Shown: positions 8,901-20,620, numbered from the stretch's first letter. The stretch is DNA of 50,018 bases from Gemmatimonadaceae bacterium (GCA_011525845.1 WYBP01000021.1:1-50018), one strand, 5' to 3'. Made by a program: numbers and translations. Notes: generated from the letters alone by a model not told the origin.

Positions 8901-9803
8901 TCAACGGCGTTGCGCACCTCGCGCCCGGCTGGCGGCGATCTCGGCCGCGAGGGCGGCGTTGGCCTCGAGCAGGGCGAGGTTCGCCCGGAGCGAGCGCCCC
9001 TCGGTCGCGGCCTCCACGGCGGCCAGGAGGAAGGGCGTCACGGCCGCACCGCGCAGGCCGGAGGCGCGGGCGGAGTCGAGGGCCCCGGCCACCGCGCGCT
9101 CGACCTCCTCGCGCCCCAGCGCGTCCGCGGCGGGCGGGGGCTGCACCACCAGCAGCGCCCCCGGGCGCCCGAGCGCGCGCATGGCCCGCTCGATCGCGAC
9201 GAGCTCGTCGGCCGACTCGGCGCGGGCCGGGACCGGGAGCCCGGTGCCCGCCGTGAAGAACCCGGGGAACTCCGAGGTCCGGTAGCCGACGACGGTGACA
9301 CCGAGCGATTCGAGGCGCTCGAGGGTCGCCGGGAGGTCGAGGATCGACTTCGCGCCGGCGCAGACCACCGTCACCGGGGAGCGCGCGAGCTCGGCCAGGT
9401 CGGCGGACTCGTCGTAGGGGGCGTCGCGATGCACGCCGCCGATGCCTCCCGTGGCGAAGACCTCGAGCCCGGACGCGACGCAGCAGGCGAGGGTCGCAGC
9501 GACGGTCGTCGCGCCGTCGGCGCCCTGGGCGACGGCCACCGGGAGGTCGCGCGCGGAGACCTTCCCCACGCCCTCGCGCCGCAGGAACCGCTCGAGGTCC
9601 GCGCCCTCGAGCCCCACGGTGACCGCGCCGCGCACCACCGCCGTGATCGCCGGGGTCGCGTGACGCGCCGTGATCGCGGCGCGCATCCGCCGCTCCGCCT
9701 CACGATTGGCGGGGATCGGGAGGCCCTGCGCGAGCACGGAGCTCTCGAGCGCAACGACCGGCCTCCCCTCGTCCAGCGCCGCCCGGACGGCGGCGCTGAT
9801 CAT
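8901..9803 (-). CDS. psuG: Pseudouridine-5'-phosphate glycosidase
   Basis: A 300-residue protein matching the PsuG/IndA family along its length. PsuG enzymes reversibly split pseudouridine 5'-phosphate into uracil and ribose 5-phosphate in pseudouridine salvage. Conserved blocks visible are [14 protein letters not shown], the [11 protein letters not shown] segment, [37 protein letters not shown] and the C-terminal [10 protein letters not shown] with a long helical tail. The kinase partner (PsuK) is not adjacent. The ATG overlaps the stop of the small upstream gene as ATGA, so the two are coupled. Length is normal for the family. Confidence 0.93.
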   Translation of the reverse strand: MISAAVRAALDEGRPVVALESSVLAQGLPIPANREAERRMRAAITARHATPAITAVVRGAVTVGLEGADLERFLRREGVGKVSARDLPVAVAQGADGATTVAATLACCVASGLEVFATGGIGGVHRDAPYDESADLAELARSPVTVVCAGAKSILDLPATLERLESLGVTVVGYRTSEFPGFFTAGTGLPVPARAESADELVAIERAMRALGRPGALLVVQPPPAADALGREEVERAVAGALDSARASGLRGAAVTPFLLAAVEAATEGRSLRANLALLEANAALAAEIAASRARGAQRR

Positions 9804-10027
9804 GCGTCCTGGAAGTCGTCCGCCTTGCGCGTCTCGACCAGGTCGCGCTCGCGCGCGTCGGGATCGTACACGGCGAGGAGCTTCACGCTCTCACCGGCGT
9901 AGCAGTCGAACGCCTTCCCGACCCCACGCTTCACGACGATCTCGTGTCCATCCTCGAAGCGCAGGACGACGTTCGGATAGTCGCTGTTGAGGTACTGCTT
10001 GCGGAGCTTCTTGGGAGGCTGGGGCAT
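9800..10027 (-). CDS. Small conserved-looking hypothetical protein upstream of psuG
   Basis: A 75-residue protein starting [19 protein letters not shown] and continuing with [22 protein letters not shown], ending in an acidic tail. I do not recognise the family; the central region reads as a small all-beta fold. The ATG at 10027 was preferred over an upstream in-frame start because the upstream extension is Arg/Pro-rich shadow sequence. The stop overlaps the psuG ATG by four bases, so the two are translationally coupled. No signal peptide or membrane segment is seen. Confidence 0.7.
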   Translation of the reverse strand: MPQPPKKLRKQYLNSDYPNVVLRFEDGHEIVVKRGVGKAFDCYAGESVKLLAVYDPDARERDLVETRKADDFQDA

Positions 10028-10113
10028 CGGTTCGTCGGGTGCGGGCGAAGTGGGGTGACGACGTGGCGAAGTTATGCCCTTTCGGCGGCGTCCGAAAGGG
10101 TCGCGGCGCGGGA

Positions 10114-11304
10114 TCAGGTGACCGTGGGACGCACGTCCGCGAAGGCCTTCCACGCCCCCGTCGCGAGGATCCCGTCGATCTCCCCCACCACGCGCTCGAC
10201 CTCGTCGTCCGTGGTGTAGAAGTGCGGCGCCACGCGGATGCCGGCGCCGGGCCGGTAGTCGATCACGACGTCGCGCGCGAGCAGCGCCTGCGCCACCTCC
10301 GCGCCATGCGGCACGTCGAACGCGACGGTGCCCCCGCGCCGCGCCACGTCGCGAGGTGCGTGCACCCGGTAGCCGCGCTCCTCCGCCAGTGCGACCAGGC
10401 GCGCCGTCTGCCGGATGCTCTTGGCCCGCACGCGCTCAATACCGGCCTCGCGCACGAGCCGGGGCCCGTCGAGCGCGGCGTAGAGCGCGGGGACCACCGG
10501 CGTGCCGCCCAGCCAGCGCGCGATGCCCGGCGCGTACGCCATCGACTCCTCGAACGCGAAGGGACGCTGGTGCGCCTGCCACCCGGTGAGCGCCGGCGCG
10601 AAGCGCTCGCGGGCGTCGGGGGAGGCGTACACGAAGCACCCGCCGGGGCCGCCACAGAGCCACTTGAGCACGCCCCCCGTGAGGAAGTCCGCGCCGCTCG
10701 CCTTCACGTCCACGGGGATCACCCCCACCGAGTGGTACGCGTCGAGGGCGACCACCGCCCCCATCGCGTGCGCGTGCGCGCAGAGCGCGTCCGCATCGAT
10801 GATGTACGCCGAGCGGAAGAGGACGTGGGAGACCGACACGAGCGCGGTGCGATCGTCGATCGCCGCGTGGAGGCGGTCTTGGGCGATGCCCATCCCGTCC
10901 TCGCTCGGCACGACCACCACGCGCGCGCCGAGCTTCGGCGCGAGCTGCTCGAGCGCATAGCGGACGCTGGGGAAGTCGAGCGCGGTCATCACGATGGTGT
11001 CGCGGCCGCCGCGGAAGTCCATCGCCGAGAGGATCGCGGCCTGGGCGAGCGTCACGGTCGGTGCCATCGCCACCTCGCCCGGAGCGGCGCCGATCAGCGG
11101 CGCCACCGCGTCTCCCACCGTGAGCGGCATCTCCCACCACCCCTTCGCCCAGGCGCGCACGCCATGCGTGGCCCACGCCTCCGTGTACTCGGCCAGGCGC
11201 TCCGGCACCGTGCGCGGCATGGCGCCGAGCGAGTTGGAGACCATGTACGTGCACCGCGAGAGGATCGGGAACTCGTCGCGGAAGCGAAGGAGGGGATCGG
11301 TCAC
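10114..11304 (-). CDS. Class V PLP-dependent aminotransferase, kynureninase-like
   Basis: A 396-residue fold-type I PLP enzyme. The cofactor lysine is Lys214 in FLTGGVLKWLCGGPG, preceded by the Asp-x-x-His motif VALDAYHSVGVIPVD that contacts PLP. The arrangement and the start (FRDEFPILSRCTYMVSNSLG) resemble kynureninases and related class V enzymes more than cysteine desulfurases, since no desulfurase active-site Cys loop is evident. Substrate is therefore undecided; kynurenine or another amino acid is possible. Translation starts at GTG 11304. It stands alone, divergent from the small gene at 11423. Confidence 0.8.
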   Translation of the reverse strand: MTDPLLRFRDEFPILSRCTYMVSNSLGAMPRTVPERLAEYTEAWATHGVRAWAKGWWEMPLTVGDAVAPLIGAAPGEVAMAPTVTLAQAAILSAMDFRGGRDTIVMTALDFPSVRYALEQLAPKLGARVVVVPSEDGMGIAQDRLHAAIDDRTALVSVSHVLFRSAYIIDADALCAHAHAMGAVVALDAYHSVGVIPVDVKASGADFLTGGVLKWLCGGPGGCFVYASPDARERFAPALTGWQAHQRPFAFEESMAYAPGIARWLGGTPVVPALYAALDGPRLVREAGIERVRAKSIRQTARLVALAEERGYRVHAPRDVARRGGTVAFDVPHGAEVAQALLARDVVIDYRPGAGIRVAPHFYTTDDEVERVVGEIDGILATGAWKAFADVRPTVT

Positions 11305-11422
11305 GGGTCCGGGGATCGGGAGCGGCGGCGTGGCGGCGGCGACATCTTAAGGTATCGCCCGTCGATTGACGGACGAGGGGGGATGACGTATCCAGTTCGC
11401 AACCTCAGCCAGGAGCACCACG

Positions 11423-11854
11423 ATGCACGGATCCTCGGGAGCCCTCACCCCGCGCGCCGCACCGCGGCGGATGGCCGCCGCGATCGCCAGCGCGGTGGCC
11501 TGCACGGTGGCCTGCGCGGTGGCCGCGCTCGTGATGCTGCCGCTCGCGGCGGGCGCGCAGGCGATCACGGTGGCGGACGGGAGCGCCGGACCGCGCGTCG
11601 GCGCGCTGCAGGTCGGCGTCCAGGCGGGCGCTCACCTCGACGTCCGCATCGCCGACCGGGCGGAGGCCCATGGTACGACCTCGGCCGCCCCCTCCCTGCA
11701 GCCGCCCGTCACGCGCCGGCGTGGCGTCCCGCAGATGATCATCGGGGGCGCCGCGCTCGTCGGCGGGGCGATCGTCGGCGACGACGTCGGGACGCTCATC
11801 ATGCTCGGCGGCCTGGGATACGGCCTGTACGGACTCTACCTGTACCTGCAGTAG
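11423..11854 (+). CDS. Small exported or membrane protein of unknown function
   Basis: A 143-residue protein with an N-terminal signal sequence (twin-Arg-like basic start, then an AIASAVACTVACAVAALVML-type hydrophobic run ending AAGAQA near residue 47). A Pro/Thr-rich linker follows, then a C-terminal glycine-rich hydrophobic hairpin (MIIGGAALVGGAIVGDDVGT, then LIMLGGLGYGLYGLYLYL) of the kind seen in glycine-zipper proteins. The family is not recognised. It lies 11 bases upstream of the patatin-ferredoxin gene on the same strand, so the two may be co-transcribed. Confidence 0.65.
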   Translation: MHGSSGALTPRAAPRRMAAAIASAVACTVACAVAALVMLPLAAGAQAITVADGSAGPRVGALQVGVQAGAHLDVRIADRAEAHGTTSAAPSLQPPVTRRRGVPQMIIGGAALVGGAIVGDDVGTLIMLGGLGYGLYGLYLYLQ

Positions 11855-11865
11855 CCGGGAGCGCG

Positions 11866-13014
11866 ATGGCGGACTCCGACCTGCCGGGCGACGGGGCGAA
11901 CCACGGCTCCGTGGTGCTGCCGAAGCGGTTCGCGCTGGTGCTCGGGGGCGGTGGCCTCAAGGGGTTCGCGCACATCGGGGTGCTGCGGGCGTTCGAGGAG
12001 CGCGGCATCCGGCCCACGGTGCTCGCCGGCACGAGCATCGGCTCGCTGATCGCGGCGGCGTATGCGGGCGGCATGCCGCTGGACGAGATGGAGCGGAGGG
12101 CGCGCTCGCTCCGGAAGAGCGACCTCTTCCGGATCGACCACATCTCGATGGTCTCCAAGCGGATGCTCTCGCCCTCGCTCTACCTCTCCAAGCCGCTCAC
12201 CAGACTGGTGACGGAGATCGTGCCGAAGGGGACGTTCCGCGAGCTCGGGCGACCGCTGCTCATCAACACCGTGGACCTCGAGGACGCCGCCCAGGTGCTC
12301 TGGGGGCTGCCCGGGCTGCAGGACGTGCCGATCGCCGACGCCGTCTACGCATCGTGCGCGCTCCCGGGCTTCTTCCCGCCGGGGCTGGTGGGCGGGCGCA
12401 CCTGCGCGGACGGCGGCATCTCCGACAACGTCCCCGCGCTCGCGGCCTCGCACGGGATGGACGCCGTGATCGCGGTGGACGTGGGGAGCACGAACATCGC
12501 GCGCCAGCGACGCATCCGGGAGAAGGGGTTCGCCGCGATCTACGGGCGCGCCGCGCAGATCATGATGAAGTCGCTCCAGAGCCTGCAGCTCGACCGGTGG
12601 CGCGGCCCGCCCCTCCTGCTCGTGCGGCCCGCGGTCTGGCGCTACGGGCTCTTCAGCTTCGCGCACGTGAGCCGGATGATCGAGCTCGGCTACATCGCGG
12701 CGAACGACGCGCTGGACCGGGCGGGCGCCTCGCTGATGCTCGGCGGGGTCTGGCCGCGCCGGCTGGTGGAGGTGCGCGTGGACCGCGCCGCCTGCACCGG
12801 ATGCACCCTCTGCGTCACGCTGGCACCGCAGATGATGACGATGGGCCAGGACGGCAAGGCCGAGGTGCTCGTGAGTCCCGTGGAGTGGTCCCGCGCGGAC
12901 GGCGACTTCGTGCACCAGTGCCCGACCAACGCGATCCACGTGGACGTCGTGGACGGCCTGCAGCGCCGCGAGACGCTGGAGATGCCGATCCTCGACGACT
13001 CCTCCGACCTCTGA
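11866..13014 (+). CDS. Patatin-like phospholipase fused to a C-terminal single-cluster ferredoxin domain
   Basis: A 382-residue protein. Residues about 20-215 are a patatin/RssA-type lipid acyl hydrolase: oxyanion-hole glycines GGGGLKG, nucleophile Ser57 in GTSIG, and catalytic Asp182 in DGG. Residues about 300-360 form a ferredoxin-like module with Cys310, Cys313, Cys316 (CxxCxxC, in ACTGCTLCVTLAP) and Cys352 in CPTNAI, enough for one [4Fe-4S] cluster. The reading frame is continuous with no internal start needed. The hydrolase presumably acts on phospholipid or neutral lipid acyl esters; the role of the cluster is unknown. No signal peptide is visible. Confidence 0.88.
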   Translation: MADSDLPGDGANHGSVVLPKRFALVLGGGGLKGFAHIGVLRAFEERGIRPTVLAGTSIGSLIAAAYAGGMPLDEMERRARSLRKSDLFRIDHISMVSKRMLSPSLYLSKPLTRLVTEIVPKGTFRELGRPLLINTVDLEDAAQVLWGLPGLQDVPIADAVYASCALPGFFPPGLVGGRTCADGGISDNVPALAASHGMDAVIAVDVGSTNIARQRRIREKGFAAIYGRAAQIMMKSLQSLQLDRWRGPPLLLVRPAVWRYGLFSFAHVSRMIELGYIAANDALDRAGASLMLGGVWPRRLVEVRVDRAACTGCTLCVTLAPQMMTMGQDGKAEVLVSPVEWSRADGDFVHQCPTNAIHVDVVDGLQRRETLEMPILDDSSDL

Positions 13015-13018
13015 TCAT

Positions 13019-13030
13019 TAGATTCCCGGT
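13019..13030 (+). promoter_or_regulatory. -10-like element directly before acnA
   Basis: The hexamer TAGATT (13019-13024) ends six bases before the acnA ATG. Transcription from it would begin at or next to the start codon, so the message would be leaderless. No Shine-Dalgarno sequence is visible before this ATG. Comparable hexamer-to-start spacing recurs at several other genes here. Confidence 0.45.
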
Positions 13031-15786
<2,756 letters not shown>

Positions 15787-15790
<4 letters not shown>

Positions 15791-16659
15791 GGGTCCGGCT
15801 CCTCTACAATCCCGCGTCCGGACGGGGACGCGGCGGACGGGCGATCGCGGGCACCAGGGCCGCGTTCGCCCGTTTCGGCTTCACCGACGTGCGGGGCACC
15901 GCCCGAGCCGGGGACGAAGCGCGGCTCGTGGACGAGGCGCTGCAGGACGGGATCGAGACGATCGTCGTGGCCGGCGGCGACGGGACCTGGTCCAAGTGTG
16001 CCGTGCCGCTCGCACGCGCGGGGTCGCCCGCGCGGATGGCGTTCCTCGAGGCGGGCACGGGGAACGATTTCGCGCAGAACCTGCGGATGCCGTCGCGCGA
16101 CCCGCTCGCGCTCGCACAGCGGATCGCCGAGGGAGCCGGGGAACGGCGCGTGGACCTCGGGCGGGTGGACGACACCTGGTTCCTGAACGTCGCCGGCTTC
16201 GGCTTCGACGTGGCGGTCCTGCGCCGCTCGCATGGGTGGCGCCTGCTGCGCGGCTCTGCGGTGTATGTGGTCTCGGCGATCCAGGAGCTGGTCCGGTTCG
16301 AGGGGATCGACGTGGCGGTCGACGGGGCGTGGGGGCGCCGGCTGATGCTCGTCTTCTCGAACGGCGCCCGCTTCGGCGGCGCGTTCCTGGTCGCGCCGGA
16401 CGCCGAGGTGGACGACGCGCGGCTCGACGCGCTCGTCGTCGCGGACGTCCCCTCGCTCCGGCGTGCCGCGGTGCTCATGAGCGTCCTCCGGGCGACGCAC
16501 CGGTCGCAGGACGCCGTCCGGCACTTCCGCACCGAGGGGTGCCGTCTTGAGTTCGGCACGCCTCCCTGGTTCGAGGCCGACGGCGAGCTCCATCTCGCGG
16601 CGGGCCCGGGCGTCGAGATCGCCAGCGTGCCGGGCGCGCTCCGCGTCGTGGACGGCTGA
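15787..16659 (+). CDS. Diacylglycerol/lipid kinase family protein (YegS/BmrU-like), start codon unclear
   Basis: About 290 residues of the DAGK_cat lipid kinase superfamily, which transfer phosphate from ATP to lipid hydroxyls. Visible motifs: N-terminal LLYNPASGRGRGG, nucleotide-binding GGDGT at residues 63-67, GTGNDFAQNL, and the C-terminal beta-rich domain. The conserved YNPASG must lie inside the protein, but in-frame ATG, GTG and TTG are absent between the far 3' part of acnA and this motif. The codon overlapping the acnA stop is GTA (GTAA) where other junctions here have GTGA. I placed the start there provisionally; a mutated GTG or a rare start is possible. Confidence 0.85.
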
Positions 16660-16695
16660 CTCCGCGCGCACGTTGCGCCGCCCACGGTCCCACGG

Positions 16696-16707
16696 CAGAC
16701 TACGGGC
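16696..16707 (+). promoter_or_regulatory. Weak -10-like element before the peroxiredoxin gene
   Basis: CAGACT (16696-16701) ends six bases before the ATG at 16708, the spacing seen for other leaderless-looking genes in this window. The hexamer is a weak match on its own. Confidence 0.25.
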
Positions 16708-17274
16708 ATGAGAAAAACAGTCTTCTCCATCCTCGCCCTGGGCGCCCTCGCGCTCGCGGCCCCGGTGCAGGCGCAGGATGCCGCCCCGGAGGGAGGCCCG
16801 AAGGTCGGCGACATGGCGCCGGACTTCACGCTCCCGGGCTCCACCAAGGACGGCGTCACCCCGATGCCCGTCCGCCTCTCCGACTTCCGCGGACAGACCG
16901 TCGTCCTCGCCTTCTTCCCGAAGGCGAGGACGGGTGGCTGAACGGCCCAAATGGAGGCGTACCGTGATCAGTACGCCACGATCTTCAAGGGTGGGAACGG
17001 CGTGAAGGTGCTGGCCATCAGCGCCGACGACGTCGAGACGCAGCAGACGTGGGCCGCGGAGAAGTCCTTCCCGGTCACCTTCCTGAGCGACCCGGCGGCG
17101 GTGAGCGGCAGGCTCTACGACACGAAGTATCCGGCGGTGAACCTGATGCGCCGCGTGGTCTTCGTGATCGGGCCCGACGGGCGGGTCGCGCACATCATGC
17201 GGCCCTTCCGCGAGCTCTCCGCGGATGCGTACGTCGAACTCGGCGAGGCGGTGAAGAAGGCTTCCGGACCCTGA
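16708..17274 (+). CDS. Secreted peroxiredoxin (AhpC/TSA type), candidate selenoprotein with in-frame TGA at the catalytic position
   Basis: Read through one TGA codon (16939-16941), this is a complete 188-residue thioredoxin-fold peroxiredoxin. It has a signal peptide (ending APVQAQ, residue 23), then [63 protein letters not shown] and [14 protein letters not shown]. The TGA is codon 78, exactly where the family has its peroxidatic Cys (PKxxTPGCTxQ). The frame is intact on both sides. A perfect 7-bp stem follows at 16956-16977. The protein has no other Cys, so it would be a one-selenol peroxidase reducing peroxides in the periplasm. The alternative, a nonsense mutation, is less likely because of the exact position. 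The stop overlaps the glycerate kinase ATG by one base. Confidence 0.85.
16956..16977 (+). promoter_or_regulatory. Candidate bacterial SECIS hairpin
   Basis: GGCGTAC (16956-16962) and GTACGCC (16971-16977) form a perfect 7-bp stem with the eight-base loop CGTGATCA. The loop starts 21 bases after the in-frame TGA at 16939-16941 and has G in its second position followed by U. These are the general features of bacterial SECIS elements that recruit SelB. The hairpin lies within the coding sequence, as expected for bacteria. Confidence 0.7.
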
Positions 17275-18599
17275 TGTCCCCGCGCGCCGTCGCGGAGGAG
17301 TTGCTCGGCTACTACGGGGCGGCGCTCAAGGCCGCGGACCCGGCCCGGGTGGTCCGCGAGGGATTGGCGGCGCGCGAGGTGGTGCTCGAACTCGGGCGCG
17401 ACCGTCCGCACTGGATCATCGCATTGGGCAAGGCCGCTCCCGCCATGGCGGGGGCGGCCTTGTCGCATTGCGCGCACGCCGGACTGCACGTGGAGGGGGG
17501 GCTCGTCGTGGGGACCTCGGCGCAAGCGACGGGCTCCGCGGCCGGCTCCGCGACGGACCCGCTCGAACGCGTCGCGGGCGACCATCCGGTCCCCGGCTTC
17601 CGATCCGCGCACGCGTCCGAGCGACTCACGGCGCTCACGGAGCGCGTCGGCCGCGACGATGTCGTGCTCGTCCTCCTCTCGGGGGGCACCACGAGCCTCG
17701 TCGGCGCGCCGATGGACGGCGTGCGCCCCGAGGACCTCGCCGCGCTCCACGCCCTGCTCCTCGGCGCCGGCGTCCCCATCACGCGCATGAACGCCGTGCG
17801 CAAGCGCTTCTCGCGCTGGGGCGCGGGACGGCTCGCCGCCGCGCTCAAGTGCGCGCGCGTGATCCCGATCCTCCTCGCGGACGTGCCGAACGAGGACCCC
17901 TCGATGATCGGCTCCGGCCCGGTCTCCCCGGACGCGATCGAGGCGTGGCACGTGGAGCGCATCCTGCGCGACGCGGGCGTCGCGGTGCAGGTGCCGCTCT
18001 CAGTGGCCTCCGCGCTCGGTGCGATGCGCGCGGGGATCCTGCCCGAGACCCCGAAGCCCGGCGACGCCCTGTTCGGGCACGTCGAGGCGCCCTTCGTGGT
18101 GGGCAACACGGCGGCGCTCGAGGCGATCGCCGCGCGCGCCCACGCCGCGGGGCGCTCCCCGGTGCTCGTCGCGCGCTCGGCGCTCCAGGGGGATGCGACG
18201 GCCGCCGGGCGGACCCTCGCCCATTCGCTCGCCCGCGCGGCGCCCGGCAGCTGCCTCATCTGGGGTGGGGAGACGACGGTGCGCCTCCCGGCGGACCATG
18301 GACTCGGGGGACGCTGCCAGCAACTCGCGCTCGCCGCCGCCGAGGTGTTCGACGACGTGGGGGCGCGGGAGGCGTGGCTGCTGGCGGCCGGGACGGACGG
18401 CCGCGACGGCCCCGCGCCGGCGGCGGGGGCCCTCGTGCACGCCGCCTCGTGGCGCACGAGCGCGGAGCGCGGCGGGGACCCGCGCCGCTCACTCGCCCGG
18501 TGTGACGCGCATGCCGCGCTGGATGCCGCCGGGGCGCTGATCCCCGCGCGCGACACGGGCACGAACGTCATGGACATCGTGGTGGCGGTGCGTGGCTGA
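17274..18599 (+). CDS. Glycerate 2-kinase (DUF4147/MOFRL family)
   Basis: A 441-residue protein with the N-terminal DUF4147 glycerate-kinase domain and the C-terminal MOFRL domain. Landmarks are WIIALGKAAPAMAGAA, DHPVPGFRSAHAS, VLLSGGTTSLVGAPMDGV, INAVRKRFSRWGAGRLA-like, LADVPNEDPSMIGSGPVSPD and, in MOFRL, WGGETTVRLP, GLGGRCQQLALAAA and AAGTDGRDGPAPAAGA. The enzyme phosphorylates D-glycerate to 2-phosphoglycerate, feeding glyoxylate or serine carbon into glycolysis. The ATG overlaps the stop of the candidate selenoprotein (TGATG), so the two are coupled; no metabolic link is obvious. Confidence 0.92.
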   Translation: MSPRAVAEELLGYYGAALKAADPARVVREGLAAREVVLELGRDRPHWIIALGKAAPAMAGAALSHCAHAGLHVEGGLVVGTSAQATGSAAGSATDPLERVAGDHPVPGFRSAHASERLTALTERVGRDDVVLVLLSGGTTSLVGAPMDGVRPEDLAALHALLLGAGVPITRMNAVRKRFSRWGAGRLAAALKCARVIPILLADVPNEDPSMIGSGPVSPDAIEAWHVERILRDAGVAVQVPLSVASALGAMRAGILPETPKPGDALFGHVEAPFVVGNTAALEAIAARAHAAGRSPVLVARSALQGDATAAGRTLAHSLARAAPGSCLIWGGETTVRLPADHGLGGRCQQLALAAAEVFDDVGAREAWLLAAGTDGRDGPAPAAGALVHAASWRTSAERGGDPRRSLARCDAHAALDAAGALIPARDTGTNVMDIVVAVRG

Positions 18600-18617
18600 G
18601 CTGATGAGATTGCTCGC

Positions 18618-19556
18618 ATGACCCCGCGTCCCGCATTCACCGTCGCCGTCATCCAGGACGGCGTCGCCGCGACCCCCGAGGAGACCCTTGCCGCGACGGA
18701 GCGCCGCATCCGTGACGCGCACGCGAAGGGCGCGCAGGTGATCTGCCTGAAGGAGCTCTTCAACGCGCCCTACTTCTGCAAGCGGCTCGACGCATCGCGC
18801 TTCGACCTCGCCGAGCCGGTCCCGGGCCCGACCACGGAGCGGCTGCAGCGGCTCGCGAAGGAGCTCGCGGTGGTGCTCGTGGTGCCGATCTACGAGAAGC
18901 AGGCGCCGGGCGTCTACCGGAACAGCGCCGCGGTGGTCGACGCGGACGGCGCGCTGCTCGGCGTCTACCGCAAGATGCACATCCCGCATGACCCTCTCTT
19001 CGAGGAGAAGTACTACTTCGCCCCGGGGGAGTCGGGGGGCGCGGTGCAGCCCAAGGGCGCGCGCGGCCCATCCGGGGAGGCCGGGGGCTTCATGGTCTGG
19101 AAGACGCGCTACGCGACCATCGGCGTGCTGATCTGCTGGGACCAGTGGTACCCCGAGGGCGCGCGCATCACGTCGCTGCTCGGCGCCGACATCCTCTTCT
19201 ACCCGACGGCGATCGGGTGGCATCCGGCGGAGAAGGCGGAGTGGGGGGCCGCGCAGGTGGACGCCTGGCGCACCACGCAGCGCGCGCACGCGATCGCGAA
19301 CGGGGTGTTCGTGGCGGCACCGAACCGCGTGGGATTCGAGGCGGAGGCCGGCACGGATGGCATCGAGTTCTTCGGCCACTCGTTCATCGCGGACCCGTAC
19401 GGCCGGTATGTCGCGCAGGCCGAGACCGGCGAGGCGACGCTGATCGCCAAGTGCGACCCGGCGCTGATCGAGTACACGCGCCGCAACTGGCCCTTCCTGC
19501 GCGACCGTCGCGTGGACGCCTACGCGCCGATCCTGAACCGCTGGCTCGGGGCGTGA
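18618..19556 (+). CDS. aguB: N-carbamoylputrescine amidase (nitrilase superfamily)
   Basis: A 312-residue carbon-nitrogen hydrolase with the Glu-Lys-Cys triad visible as Glu46 (CLKELFNAPYFC), Lys119 (YRKMHIPHDP) and Cys173 (VLICWDQWYPEGAR). These neighbourhoods, with FEEKYYFAPG, match N-carbamoylputrescine amidases, which convert N-carbamoylputrescine to putrescine, CO2 and ammonia. The assignment is strengthened by the next gene, agmatine deiminase, which makes that substrate; the two genes overlap by GTGA. A weak -10-like GAGATT ends six bases before the ATG. Together they form the agmatine-to-putrescine route. Confidence 0.94.
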   Translation: MTPRPAFTVAVIQDGVAATPEETLAATERRIRDAHAKGAQVICLKELFNAPYFCKRLDASRFDLAEPVPGPTTERLQRLAKELAVVLVVPIYEKQAPGVYRNSAAVVDADGALLGVYRKMHIPHDPLFEEKYYFAPGESGGAVQPKGARGPSGEAGGFMVWKTRYATIGVLICWDQWYPEGARITSLLGADILFYPTAIGWHPAEKAEWGAAQVDAWRTTQRAHAIANGVFVAAPNRVGFEAEAGTDGIEFFGHSFIADPYGRYVAQAETGEATLIAKCDPALIEYTRRNWPFLRDRRVDAYAPILNRWLGA

Positions 19557-20620
19557 CGCGCCGCTGGCCCGCCGAGTGGGAACGCCACGACGCGACCTGG
19601 ATCGCCTGGCCCCACCACGAGCCCGACTGGCCGGGGAAGTTCGGCCCGATCCCCTGGGTGTACGCGGAGATCGCCCGCGTGCTGGCGGCGCACGAGCCCG
19701 TGCACATCCTCTGCCACGACGAGGCCACGGAGGAGCAGGCCTGGCACTGCCTGCAGATGCACGAGGTGCGCAAGTCGCGCTACCACCTGCACCGCTGCCC
19801 CACCGACCGCGTCTGGCTGCGGGACTCCGCGCCCACGGGTGTGCACCTGGCCGACGGCAGCGTGGAGCTCGTGAACTGGGACTTCAACGCGTGGGCGAAG
19901 TACGAGAACTTCGCGCACGACCGGAAGCTGGGTGCGCGCATCGCGGCGGAGACCGGGCTCACGCGCCGCGAACCGCAGCGCGCCGACGGCAAGGGGCGCG
20001 TGGTGCTCGAGGGGGGCGGGATCGAGACGGACGGACGGGGCACGATGCTCGTCACCGAGGAGTGGCTCCTCTCCGACGTGCAGGTGCGGAACCCGGGGTT
20101 CGCTCGCGCCGACTACGAGCGGGTCTTCGCCGAGGAGCTGGGGATCACGAAGACCATCTGGCTCGGCGAGGGGTGCATCGGGGACGACACGCACGGGCAC
20201 GTGGACGACATCGCCCGCTTCGTCGCGCCGGGGGTGGTGGTGCTGGCGCACGAGGAGGACCCGGCCGATGAGAACCATCGGCGCTCCCTCGACAACCTTC
20301 AGCGCCTGCGCGGAGCGACCGATGCTCAGGGGGAGGCGATCCGCACGGTGACCCTGCCCTTCCCGCGCGCGGTGGTGATGGACGGGGCGCGGCTGCCCGC
20401 CAGTTATGCCAACTTCTACATCGGCAATGGCGTGGTGCTGGTGCCGACCTTCAACGACCCCGCGGACCGCATGGCACTGAACACGCTGGCCGAGCTCTTC
20501 CCGGACCGCGCGGTCACGGGGATCCACGCCGTGGACCTCGTCTGGGGTCTTGGCACGATCCATTGTCTCACGCAGCAGCAGCCGGCCCCGCTGGGCCGGC
20601 GGAGGAAGAAGACCTCGTGA
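19553..20620 (+). CDS. aguA: Agmatine deiminase
   Basis: A 355-residue protein of the agmatine deiminase/peptidyl-arginine deiminase family, hydrolysing agmatine to N-carbamoylputrescine and ammonia. Visible are the opening PAEWERHDATWIAWPHHEPDW, the active-site segment VWLRDSAPT, GGGIETDG, GDDTHGHVDDIARF and nucleophile Cys338 in GLGTIHCLTQQQPA. Length is normal. It starts at GTG 19553 overlapping the aguB stop, and its own stop overlaps the GTG of the downstream solute-binding protein gene, so aguB, aguA and the binding protein are translationally coupled. Confidence 0.95.
   Translation: MTRRWPAEWERHDATWIAWPHHEPDWPGKFGPIPWVYAEIARVLAAHEPVHILCHDEATEEQAWHCLQMHEVRKSRYHLHRCPTDRVWLRDSAPTGVHLADGSVELVNWDFNAWAKYENFAHDRKLGARIAAETGLTRREPQRADGKGRVVLEGGGIETDGRGTMLVTEEWLLSDVQVRNPGFARADYERVFAEELGITKTIWLGEGCIGDDTHGHVDDIARFVAPGVVVLAHEEDPADENHRRSLDNLQRLRGATDAQGEAIRTVTLPFPRAVVMDGARLPASYANFYIGNGVVLVPTFNDPADRMALNTLAELFPDRAVTGIHAVDLVWGLGTIHCLTQQQPAPLGRRRKKTS

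Noticed and set aside
16951-17274. A separate small gene starting at ATG 16951 after the TGA
   Set aside because: The protein would begin in the middle of a thioredoxin fold and lack its active site; the frame is the direct continuation of 16708-16938, so one gene read through TGA explains it better.
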